NCBI GenBank assembly: GCA_045647865.1
Contig: JAZRMW010000061.1
Span: forward strand, 62,001-126,000
Direction: 5' to 3'
Length of the DNA: 64,000 bases
Origin: Phocaeicola_A sp045647865
GTDB taxonomy: Bacteria > Bacteroidota > Bacteroidia > Bacteroidales > Bacteroidaceae
Position numbers and translations under genes: made by a program. The notes below the pieces were generated by a model, which saw only the letters and a program-made list of their open reading frames with translations, had not been told where the DNA came from and made no database searches. How positions within the stretch are numbered: position 1 is the stretch's first letter; each line of letters starts with the position of its first letter. Positions 5,974-14,469 of the stretch are shown here, in pieces.

Positions 5974-8900
5974 ATGGAGAAAAAGAAGCTGAAGAAAGTG
6001 CTCGTGCTCGGCTCGGGTGCACTGAAGATTGGTCAAGCCGGAGAGTTTGACTACAGCGGTTCGCAAGCGTTGAAGGCCTTGCGCGAAGAGGGTATCAGTT
6101 CAGTGTTGGTGAATCCCAATGTGGCCACCATCCAGACATCAGAGGGTATTGCCGACCAGGTGTACTTCCTGCCCGTGACACCTTACTTTGTGGAAGAAAT
6201 CATCAAGAAGGAGCGCCCCGACGGCATTCTGCTTGCATTTGGCGGACAGACAGCGCTGAACTGTGGTACAGACCTCTACACACGTGGTATTCTGGAGAAG
6301 TATGATGTGCAAGTGTTGGGTACATCAGTAGATGCTATCATGTACACCGAAGACCGCGATCTCTTCGTGAAGAAGCTCGATGAGATTGAGATGAAGACTC
6401 CCGTCAGCCAGGCCGTGGAGACAATGGAAGATGCCATTGCCGCTGCTGAGCGCATCGGCTTCCCCGATGGTTCGTTCGGCTTACGCATTGGGCGGACTGG
6501 GTAGCGGTATTTGCCAGAATAAGGAAGAGTTCGTGAAACTGGCCGAAAGCTCATTCACCTTCAGCAAGCAGATTCTTGTAGAAGAGTCGTTGAAGGGATG
6601 GAAAGAGATTGAGTTCGAGGTGATTCGCGATGCCAATGACCACTGCTTCACCGTGGCCAGCATGGAGAACTTCGACCCCCTGGGAATCCACACAGGTGAA
6701 TCAATCGTAGTGGCTCCCACCTGCTCACTCAGCGATGATCAGGTGAAGATGCTTCAGGAACTCTCCGTGAAGGCTATCCGCCACCTCGGCATCGTGGGCG
6801 AATGTAACATCCAGTATGCTTTCAACGGCTTCACCAACGACTATCGTGTCATCGAGGTGAACGCCCGTTTGAGCCGTTCATCAGCCCTTGCCTCTAAGGC
6901 GACAGGTTATCCCCTTGCTTTTGTAGCAGCTAAGATTGCACTTGGCTACACACTCGACCAGATTGGCGAAATGGGCACTCCCAACTCAGCTTACGTGGCT
7001 CCTCAGCTCGACTATTACATCTGCAAGATTCCTCGTTGGGACTTGACCAAGTTTGCCGGTGTGTCACGCGAGATTGGCTCAAGCATGAAGTCTGTGGGCG
7101 AAATCATGTCTATCGGCCGTTCATTCGAAGAAATCATCCAGAAGGGTCTCCGCATGATTGGTCAGGGTATGCACGGATTTGTGGGCAACGAACATACCAA
7201 GTTCGAGAACCTCGACCACGAACTTTCTAACCCCACCGACTTGCGCGTCTTCGCTCTTGCCCAAGCTCTCGAAGAGGGTTACACCATCGAACGTCTCTAT
7301 GAACTCACCAAGATTTCTCCTTGGTTCCTCGAAAGATTGAAGAATATCGTGGATTACAAGAATGTACTCTGCGGATACAATACATTGGCTGAAGTACCTG
7401 CTGACGTGCTCCGTCAGGCAAAGGTGCTCGGTTTCTCTGACTTCCAGATTGCCCGTTTCGTGTTGAAACCCGAAGGCAACATGGAGAAGGAATCACTCAG
7501 CGTACGTGCCCGCCGTAAGGAGTTGGGTATCCTACCTGCCGTGAAGCGCATCAACACCGTGGCCAGCGAACATCCCGAACTGACCAACTACCTCTACATG
7601 ACCTATGCCGTAGAGGGTTACGATGTGAACTACTATAAGAACGACAAGTCGGTGGTTGTACTCGGCTCAGGTGCTTACCGCATCGGTTCGTCCGTTGAGT
7701 TCGACTGGTGTTCGGTGAATGCCGTACAGACGGCCCGCAAGTTGGGTTACAAGTCCATCATGATCAACTACAACCCCGAAACCGTATCTACCGACTACGA
7801 TATGTGTGACCGTCTCTATTTCGATGAACTTTCATTCGAACGTGTGCTTGATGTCATCGATTTGGAGCAACCGGGTGGTGTGATTGTCTCTGTAGGTGGA
7901 CAGATTCCTAATAACTTGGCCATGAAGCTCCATCGCCAGTCAGTGCCCATCCTGGGTACTTCACCGCTGAGCATCGACCGTGCCGAAAACCGTAACAAGT
8001 TCTCTGCCATGCTCGACCAGCTGGGTATCGACCAGCCCGCTTGGCAGGAATTGACCAGCCTTGAGGATGTGAAGCAGTTCGTCGATAAGGTGGGCTATCC
8101 CGTCCTCGTACGTCCTTCATACGTGCTCTCAGGTGCGGCCATGAACGTTTGCTACAACGACGATGAATTGAAGGAGTTCCTCCAGATGGCTTCTGAGGTG
8201 AGCAAGGAGTTCCCCGTGGTGGTAAGCCAGTTCTTGGAAAACACCAAGGAAATCGAGTTCGACGCCGTGGCTCAGAATGGCGAGGTGGTAGAGTATGCCA
8301 TCAGCGAGCACATCGAGTTTGCCGGTGTACACTCTGGCGACGCGACCCTCGTATTCCCCGCCCAGAAGATTTACTTCGCTACGGCTCGTCGCATCAAGCA
8401 GATCAGCCGTCAGATTGCCAAGGAACTGAACATCTCAGGACCCTTCAACATCCAGTTCCTGGCCCGCAACAACGAGGTGAAGGTCATCGAGTGCAACCTC
8501 CGTGCCTCACGTTCGTTCCCCTTCGTATCTAAGATTCTCAAGCGCAACTTCATCGAGACGGCTACCCGCATCATGCTGGATGCCCCCTATACACGTCCCG
8601 ACAAGAGCGCGTTCGATATCGACTGGATTGGTATCAAGGCCTCTCAGTTCTCATTCTCACGCCTCCATAAGGCAGACCCCGTGTTGGGTGTAGATATGTC
8701 TTCTACGGGCGAAGTAGGATGCGTAGGAGACGACTTCAGCGAAGCACTCCTCAGCGCCATGATTTCTACCGGCTTCAAGATTCCTCGCAAGGAGAAGGGC
8801 GTGATGCTCTCCAGCGGAGCCATGAAGTCAAAGGTGGACCTTCTGGATGCCAGCCGTGTGCTTGCCGCTAAGGGTTACAACATCTACGCTACGGCCGGAA

Positions 8901-9202
8901 CCGCCACGTTCCTCAATGCCCACGGCGTAAACACCACTCCCGTTTACTGGCCCGATGAAAAGGCCGATGCCGAGAACAACGTGATGAAGATGATTGCCGA
9001 CCACAAGTTCGACCTCATCGTCAACATCCCGAAGAACCACACCAAGCGCGAGCTGACCAACGGTTACAAGATTCGCCGTGGAGCCATCGACCACAACATC
9101 CCCTTGATTACCAACGCCCGTCTGGCCAGTGCCTTCATCGAAGCCTTCTGCGAGAAGGGCGAGGAGAACATCCAGATCAAGAGCTGGCAGGAGTATAAGT
9201 AA
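5974..9202 (+). pseudogene. carB: Carbamoyl-phosphate synthase large subunit, broken by a frameshift
   Basis: CarB makes carbamoyl phosphate from bicarbonate, ammonia and two ATP for arginine and pyrimidine synthesis. The N-terminal part (5974-6504) carries the first ATP-grasp start (LGSGALKIGQAGEFDYSGSQA). The remainder, open from about 6431 to 9202, carries the rest of that half, the second ATP-grasp half (VVLGSGAYRIGSSVEFD) and the C-terminal MGS-like allosteric domain. Homologues read IGFPVMIRSAYALGGLGSG; here the sequence near 6462-6468 lacks two bases (CCCGTGATGG expected, CCCGATGG present), so frame 1 stops at 6504. With 2 nt restored the protein is about 1076 aa, the family length. 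It could be a real mutation or an assembly error. No carA is adjacent. Confidence 0.9.
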
Positions 9203-9251
9203 GCGACGAGTGACTAGCTACGAGTGACAAGTAGTTAGCTACGAGTTACGA
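9200..9251. repeat. TAGCTACGAGT short repeat cluster
   Basis: TAGCTACGAGTGAC at 9215 and TAGCTACGAGTTAC at 9236 are 21 bp apart, preceded by a degenerate copy (AAGCGACGAGTGAC) overlapping the carB stop. Related copies occur after trkA (about 30150), at 41366-41381 and, inverted, at 42251-42273, always at gene ends. This marks a dispersed gene-end repeat. Confidence 0.5.
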
Positions 9252-9296
9252 GCGCCAAGTAGGGGCGGGGTTCGCCCGCCCAACAATCATAGAATT

Positions 9297-9332
9297 AAAA
9301 GGCTGTGCACGAAAGGATGCATGGCCTTTTTT
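9297..9332 (+). terminator. Rho-independent terminator of carB
   Basis: AAAAGGCTGTGCA pairs with TGCATGGCCTTTT (13 bp with two G-U pairs, 8-nt loop), followed by a T run. Confidence 0.8.
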
Positions 9333-9419
9333 CGTGCGCCTTATTGGTGTATATGGTAAACACCCACAAAAGGTTCTGTTTCTTAGTTCATTCTAAATTA
9401 ACCTGATTTCGATATAAAA

Positions 9420-9660
9420 TTAGAACAAAGTAAGCTGCCCGTCATTGACAAACTTCAGTTCAATGGCGGGTTTCTTTTCAAAGAAACAATATGCAGCAAT
9501 AGCGTCCACAGATTCCGTCGTGAATACAAAGTTTAGTATATCCCCTTTGTCATTGATTATCAGATGCAGTTTGAAACTGAAGAGTCTTTGTTCATCGTTG
9601 GGAGCTGACAACATAGATTTTTCTTGTTCTATATCAAAAAAAATGCTGGATTCATCTGCC
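9420..9660 (-). pseudogene. IS982-family transposase, 3' remnant
   Basis: The minus-strand frame ending at 9420 reads SFKLHLIINDKGDILNFVFTTESVD, then AIAAYCFFEKKPAIELKF and NDGQLTLF. The first block matches the GFKLHLIINDKG(E/D)ILNF core of IS982 transposases; the last block matches their C-terminus (AYCFLPKKP...QLxLF). The segment that should lie between them is missing, so this is an internally deleted fragment. The frame continues upstream to 9947, but that part is antisense to the TonB receptor and is not meaningful. The remnant sits immediately before the receptor, whose -7 box (TAACTTTG, 9677-9684) borders it. The rest of the 9203-9725 gap shows nothing else. Confidence 0.6.
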
Positions 9661-9725
9661 AAATAGAAATTTTCAGTAACTTTGCCCCCGCTAAACATAG
9701 CAATTATTAATACTTCCAAAATATA

Positions 9726-12137
9726 ATGAATATTTACAAATCTTTTTTTCGCAGACTGGTCATGCTCTTCGTGGTTGTGGTCAGTGTATTCTTGCCACAA
9801 AGTGTAGTGGCACAAACAGTAAAGGGTCGGGTAACTGACGCTATCACAGGTGAAGTACTCATTGGAGCCGCTGTGAAGGTAGTGGAGCTTCCGGGAACAG
9901 GTGGAGTGACCAATATAGATGGTGAGTTTAGCATCACTATCAGTCAATCGGGACGTTACACCATTGAGACCTCTTATGTCGGCTATGAATCGAGCGTGTT
10001 GAAGGAAGTGCTGGTGGCTGGCGTCAAAGATGTGGTGCTTGACATCACCCTGCGCGAGAATAGTTCAGAACTGGCTGAGGTGGTGGTCAAGCCTCGTGTG
10101 AATAAGTTGACGACGCTCAATCCCACGGCATTGGTGGGCGGTATGATGCTCTCGATGGAAGAAGCCAGCCGATATGCCGGTGGTTATAACGATCCGGCTC
10201 GATTGGTGACAGCCTTTGCTGGTGTATCAGGACAAGGTGACAGCAACGGCATTTCCGTACATGGTAACGCCCCACAGTTCATGCAATACCGTTTGGAAGG
10301 TGTGGAAATCTTTTCCCCAAACCATTTTGCAGACCTCTATAGCGCAGGCTTCGGTATGGTGAGCTCGCTCAACTCCAATGTCATTTCCAACTCTGACTTT
10401 TTCGTTTCCACATTCAATTCCAGTTACAACAACGCCCTCAGCGGTGTGTTCGACGTGAAGATGCGAGCAGGCAACAACTCGAAATATGAGAACGGTGTAC
10501 AGGTGGGTTCGGTAGGAATCGAGTGGACCAGCGAAGGTCCAATTTCGAAGAAACACAACTCTAGTTTCATCATCAACTACCGCTATGGATTCTCTACAAT
10601 CGCCCGCAAGCTGAAACTCATTGACACGTATGGCTCACAGTATGACTTCCAAGATCTCTCACTTAAATTGAATTTCCCAACGAAAAAAGCTGGAACCTTT
10701 TCTTTCTTTGCCTTAGGTTTTATCGACAAATCTTGGGATGTGGAATTGGACATCGAAGACATCCACTCTATATACGATGCTTCTGACCAAGAGGGGCACC
10801 TCTTCAATGCTTTTGTGGGTACCTCACATAAGATTCATTTCAACAACAAATGGACGTGGCGCACCACTGTGGCCTACAACATGCAGCACAACAAAGTTGA
10901 CATGGAATACTGGGGGCTCAACTTCGATGACAATTACAAACCTATAGGTTTTGAAGGCAAGAACTATCCCTTCAGTTACCTGAAGCAGTATGAAGACCGT
11001 GCTGTGTTTAATACTGAATTGTCCAAGCAGATTACTCCCCGCTGGCTTCTTCAGTTTGGTGGTGAGTATTCACACCGCTTCTTCGACCTGAGTTTCCGTA
11101 CCGCAGAGAACGTCTATGAGCCTGTGTCGGATACACCATATTATGCAACGAAGGACAATACAGGATTGGCAAGCATATTCTGGTCAAACCTCTGGAATCC
11201 TGCTGACGATTGGAGCATCAACTTTGGTGTGTCAGGCAGCTATTTCCTCCTTTCGAAAGATTTTAGTGTCGAGCCTCGTGCCAGCGTGAAATGGGAACCA
11301 AATGCGCGTCACTCCATTTCTCTCGGCTATGGATTACACTCCATGATTGAGAAGCTGGACGCTTATTTCTTCCGCAACGATGATGGTAAATTAGCGAACA
11401 AAGACCTCGGTTTCTCTAAGGCTCATCACCTTCTTGCCACCTATATGTATAAGTTTACGGACAATCTGAACTTGCGTTTCAACACCTACTATCAGTATGG
11501 ATTCGACACGCCTGTGGGCATCAATGGCAGCACATTCTGTACGGTGAACCGTTTGTTTAATTATATTGAAGAACCATTGGTTAACAAGGGTAATACTCGT
11601 AACTACGGTGCCGACATCACTTTGGAGCAGTACATGACACGCGGCTTCTATGGACAAGTGAACGGCTCCCTCTTCAAGTCTGAATATCGTGGACTCGACA
11701 AGAAGTGGCGTAGCCAATTGTATGACCGTGGATACATGGTGAAGGTGCTGGGCGGTAAGGAATGGATGCTTGGTAAGAGAAAGCAGAACGTGCTCAACGT
11801 GAGTGTCAAGTACACGCTACAAGGTGGCCTCCGCCACACGCCTATTGATGTAGCTGCCATGAAAGCTAATGTGGCTGCAGGCATCATCACTGATCAGCCC
11901 ATCTATAAGGAGGATGAGGCTATGTCCCTCCAGTTCGACCCCACCAGTATTCTCGACCTTACAGTTAGCTATAAAATCAACTGCAAGAAGATGAGTCATA
12001 CCATCGCCTTTGAAGGGGTGAATATCCTGCAGAACGAATCACCCTATGCCGAACGCTACGACTTCAGTACAGGTCAGTTGCGTATCGATAAGTCAGGTAT
12101 CTCGCTGCCAAATCTTTTCTATCGCATAGATTTCTAA
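9726..12137 (+). CDS. TonB-dependent outer-membrane receptor with CarboxypepD_reg-like domain
   Basis: This 803-aa protein has a signal peptide cleaved after SVVAQ (about residue 30). A CarboxypepD-regulatory-like domain follows (VKGRVTDAITGEVLIGAAVKV..., about 31-115), then a plug domain (NDPARLVTAFAGVSGQGDSNGISVHGNAPQFMQYRLEGVEIFSPNHF, about 155-205) and a beta-barrel ending in FYRIDF with a terminal Phe. It would import an unidentified ligand across the outer membrane using TonB energy. No SusD-like lipoprotein or polysaccharide enzymes are adjacent, so it is not a typical PUL pair. It stands alone with its own terminator. Confidence 0.9.
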   Translation: MNIYKSFFRRLVMLFVVVVSVFLPQSVVAQTVKGRVTDAITGEVLIGAAVKVVELPGTGGVTNIDGEFSITISQSGRYTIETSYVGYESSVLKEVLVAGVKDVVLDITLRENSSELAEVVVKPRVNKLTTLNPTALVGGMMLSMEEASRYAGGYNDPARLVTAFAGVSGQGDSNGISVHGNAPQFMQYRLEGVEIFSPNHFADLYSAGFGMVSSLNSNVISNSDFFVSTFNSSYNNALSGVFDVKMRAGNNSKYENGVQVGSVGIEWTSEGPISKKHNSSFIINYRYGFSTIARKLKLIDTYGSQYDFQDLSLKLNFPTKKAGTFSFFALGFIDKSWDVELDIEDIHSIYDASDQEGHLFNAFVGTSHKIHFNNKWTWRTTVAYNMQHNKVDMEYWGLNFDDNYKPIGFEGKNYPFSYLKQYEDRAVFNTELSKQITPRWLLQFGGEYSHRFFDLSFRTAENVYEPVSDTPYYATKDNTGLASIFWSNLWNPADDWSINFGVSGSYFLLSKDFSVEPRASVKWEPNARHSISLGYGLHSMIEKLDAYFFRNDDGKLANKDLGFSKAHHLLATYMYKFTDNLNLRFNTYYQYGFDTPVGINGSTFCTVNRLFNYIEEPLVNKGNTRNYGADITLEQYMTRGFYGQVNGSLFKSEYRGLDKKWRSQLYDRGYMVKVLGGKEWMLGKRKQNVLNVSVKYTLQGGLRHTPIDVAAMKANVAAGIITDQPIYKEDEAMSLQFDPTSILDLTVSYKINCKKMSHTIAFEGVNILQNESPYAERYDFSTGQLRIDKSGISLPNLFYRIDF

Positions 12138-12156
12138 GACATACCCAGCATCATGC

Positions 12157-12197
12157 AAAAAAGGGCCAGCCGCTTTCACGAGTAGTTGGCCCTTTTT
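12157..12197 (+). terminator. Terminator of the TonB receptor gene
   Basis: AAAAAGGGCCA (12157-12167 region) and TGGCCCTTTTT (12187-12197) form a perfect 11-bp stem with an 18-20 nt loop and built-in T run. It may work in both directions. The remaining ~240 bp to the cysE promoter are AT-rich with nothing I recognise. Confidence 0.8.
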
Positions 12198-12439
12198 GAT
12201 GCCCTTATCTTTTGTCCCTACTACTTCTTTTCCGAATTGTATTCTTGATTGATGGCGAGCATTCCAATTCTTTAATCTCATACAAAGAGACACGGATAAC
12301 GCATATCAACAATTAAATTAACATTGATTTTCAATATCTTATACTAACATATTACTACTGTTAAAAGTTATCCAATGGGGTTTATGAAATATCCAACGAC
12401 ACTTAGTTTTCTTGTTTTGAGCGAATTCTTTTTGCGAAT

Positions 12440-12484
12440 AATCCGTCAACTTCTTGATTAGTTGGCGGATTTTATGTTACTTTG
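12440..12484 (+). promoter_or_regulatory. cysE promoter overlapped by an 11-bp inverted repeat
   Basis: The -7 box is TTACTTTG at 12477-12484, with CTTG at 12453-12456 and a 20-bp spacer. AATCCGTCAAC (12440-12450) and GTTGGCGGATT (12461-12471) form an inverted repeat (10 of 11 bp) that straddles the -33 element. It could be a repressor operator or, less likely, a terminator. Confidence 0.5.
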
Positions 12485-12535
12485 CAACTTAATTGGCGGA
12501 GTAGCCCTTCGCACACAATAATTTGGACCGTGAGT

Positions 12536-13426
12536 ATGAACCCACAGAGCTATATACAGACATTGACTGGTGTGGTGGAGCAACTTGCCGAGGCTTCGTC
12601 CTATACCGGCCTTTGCCACCATCATCGCCAGGGGCAACCCTTGCCTTCGGCCGAACAGTTGGAGCGGATTGTAAATCTTGCCCGCGCCATCCTTTTTCCC
12701 GGATATTTCGGTAACTCCAGTGTGAATGCCCAGACGATGACTTACCACATCGGGGTGAACGTGGAGCGACTTTTTCAACTGCTGGTCAACCAGATTCAGG
12801 CAGGATTGGCTTTCAACTTGCCGGAAGAGGGCGGTGATGCGGAGACCCTCTGTGAACAGGCCCGTCTGCTGGCTGCTCAGTTCATCGGCCAATTGCCCGA
12901 AATGCGCCGCACGTTGGCTACCGATGTGGAGGCGGCTTACAATGGTGACCCTGCCGCCACGAACTACGGCGAAGTCATCTGTTGCTACCCGGCCATCCGT
13001 GCCATCAGCAACTACCGCATTGCTCACGAATTGCTTGTGTTAGGCGTCCCCCTCATCCCCCGCATCATCACTGAGATGGCGCATAGCGAGACGGGTATCG
13101 ACATCCATCCGGGTGCTACCATCGGCCACCACTTCACCATCGACCACGGTACAGGCGTGGTGATAGGCGAGACCTGTATCATTGGCAACAATGTGAAGCT
13201 TTATCAAGGCGTTACCCTCGGAGCAAAGAGTTTTCCCCTCGACGAACATGGCAATCCCATCAAAGGCATTGCCCGTCATCCGATATTGGAAGACGATGTC
13301 ATTGTCTATAGTAACGCCACCATCTTGGGACGCATTACCATTGGCCGTGGTGCCACAGTGGGCGGCAACATTTGGGTGACCGAGAATGTCCCTGCTGGGG
13401 AACGGATTGTGCAGAGGAGAGGGTGA
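12536..13426 (+). CDS. cysE: Serine O-acetyltransferase
   Basis: CysE acetylates L-serine with acetyl-CoA, the committed step of cysteine synthesis. The protein is 296 aa from the ATG at 12536; the frame is open further upstream but crosses the promoter, so I use the first ATG. An alpha-helical N-terminal domain is followed from about residue 175 by left-handed beta-helix hexapeptide repeats (SETGIDIHPGATIGHHFTIDHGTGVVIGETCIIGNNVKLYQGVTLGA, then ILEDDVIVYSNATILGRITIGRGATVGGNIWV). The DHGTGVVIGE segment holds the catalytic His and Asp. It is monocistronic. Confidence 0.95.
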   Translation: MNPQSYIQTLTGVVEQLAEASSYTGLCHHHRQGQPLPSAEQLERIVNLARAILFPGYFGNSSVNAQTMTYHIGVNVERLFQLLVNQIQAGLAFNLPEEGGDAETLCEQARLLAAQFIGQLPEMRRTLATDVEAAYNGDPAATNYGEVICCYPAIRAISNYRIAHELLVLGVPLIPRIITEMAHSETGIDIHPGATIGHHFTIDHGTGVVIGETCIIGNNVKLYQGVTLGAKSFPLDEHGNPIKGIARHPILEDDVIVYSNATILGRITIGRGATVGGNIWVTENVPAGERIVQRRG

Positions 13427-13490
13427 AACGTTTGCAAAGTAGGCTAAACTCTTAATAGTTCTTAAATATTAACCGAAAAACAATTATTAT

Positions 13491-13540
13491 TTATCGATAT
13501 TCGATAATTGTATATACTTTTGCATATCGATATTCGATAA
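13491..13540 (+). promoter_or_regulatory. Promoter flanked by two identical palindromic operators
   Basis: TTATCGA-TAT-TCGATAA at 13491-13507 and (A)TATCGA-TAT-TCGATAA at 13524-13540 are near-identical 17-bp palindromes whose centres are 33 bp (about three helical turns) apart. The -7 box TACTTTTG (13515-13522) lies between them, so one operator covers the -33 region and the other the start site. The natural ligand is the XRE protein encoded at 14087. Confidence 0.7.
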
Positions 13541-13587
13541 ATGCGCGCATCGGTTATCTAAAGTAAGAACATTAAAAGAGTTATTTT

Positions 13588-14064
13588 ATGAATGCAAAAA
13601 AGTATTTGAATCAGATGAAGGGCATATTTGTGGTCGCTTCATTGGCTGCGTTGTTTTGGCTTTATTGGACAATTGGACGAACTATTTTTTCACTGACGGA
13701 TTGGGATATTGAGGTTCGTGAAGGAGTTAAAGGTGTTTTCCAATGGGGTATTGTGATTGGATATTGTTTCTTTTCGCTGTGTTTGGTTGCGGTGCAAATG
13801 TGGTTCCTTATCCGGCAAATAAGAAGTTTGAAAAAAGGAATCATGTTTGATAAAGGATGTGCTACTTTTATCTTTTCTTGGGGTATATTGTGGTTCTTGT
13901 ATGACTTCTGTTCAACAAATCTTGGGTTGATGTACGGACACCAAGCTTTTGATACAATAACAATTGATGGAACGATGGTTGGAATTCCCATGGTAGCAAT
14001 CACTTTTGCGATACTCTACAGAATGGCGACTGAAATATCAGAAGAACAAAGTTTAACCATTTGA
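13588..14064 (+). CDS. DUF2975 membrane protein
   Basis: This 158-aa protein has four hydrophobic segments (about residues 12-31, 51-73, 92-110 and 128-148) and the length and layout of DUF2975 proteins. Its role is unknown. The family is nearly always paired with a small YozG-type XRE regulator, as here: the HTH gene begins 22 bp downstream. A short FDKG motif after the second TM (GIMFDKGCATF) is typical of the family. Expression is probably controlled by the paired palindromes upstream. Confidence 0.8.
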   Translation: MNAKKYLNQMKGIFVVASLAALFWLYWTIGRTIFSLTDWDIEVREGVKGVFQWGIVIGYCFFSLCLVAVQMWFLIRQIRSLKKGIMFDKGCATFIFSWGILWFLYDFCSTNLGLMYGHQAFDTITIDGTMVGIPMVAITFAILYRMATEISEEQSLTI

Positions 14065-14086
14065 TGTCTGAAAAAATAGAAAGATT

Positions 14087-14302
14087 ATGCCTTTAATAGT
14101 AAATTTAGACGTTGTGATGGCCAAACGGAAAATGTCACTCAACGAACTCTCAGAAAAGGTTGGACTTACCCAGGCCAACCTTTCCATTCTCAAAACAGGT
14201 AAAGCCAAGGCTATCCGTTTTTCTACACTTGAATCCATTTGCAAAGTGTTGGAATGTCAACCCGGTGACTTACTTGAATATCGGGAAGATACTGCCAAAT
14301 AG
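14087..14302 (+). CDS. XRE-family HTH regulator (YozG-like)
   Basis: This 71-aa protein is a single Cro/C1 helix-turn-helix: LNELSEKVGLTQANLSILKTGKAKAIRFSTLESICKVLECQPGDLLEY. It is co-transcribed with the DUF2975 gene and is the likely ligand of the two TTATCGA/TCGATAA operators before that gene, giving an autoregulated two-gene unit. Confidence 0.88.
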   Translation: MPLIVNLDVVMAKRKMSLNELSEKVGLTQANLSILKTGKAKAIRFSTLESICKVLECQPGDLLEYREDTAK

Positions 14303-14469
14303 AGAAAAATGCTTGTCTGTTGCCGAATATTTGCCAGACATTTTCGATTATTCTGCTTTTTTTTGTTCCTTTGCAGTTTAATTGGGTTTAGTGTGCTTTT
14401 TGAACCTCTATGAATATGATAGGGGGAAAGATATGGAACCCAAATTTACGAACATTTGAAATAAAGATA

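Noticed and set aside
9661..9947. N-terminal half of the 175-aa minus-strand frame as part of the transposase
   Set aside because: It lies antisense to the TonB receptor and its promoter and does not resemble IS982; only 9420-9660 does.
13491..13540. TTATCGATATTCGATAA pair as a member of the dyad-array class
   Set aside because: There are only two units at 33-bp spacing with a promoter between them and a matching XRE gene; ordinary operators explain it better.
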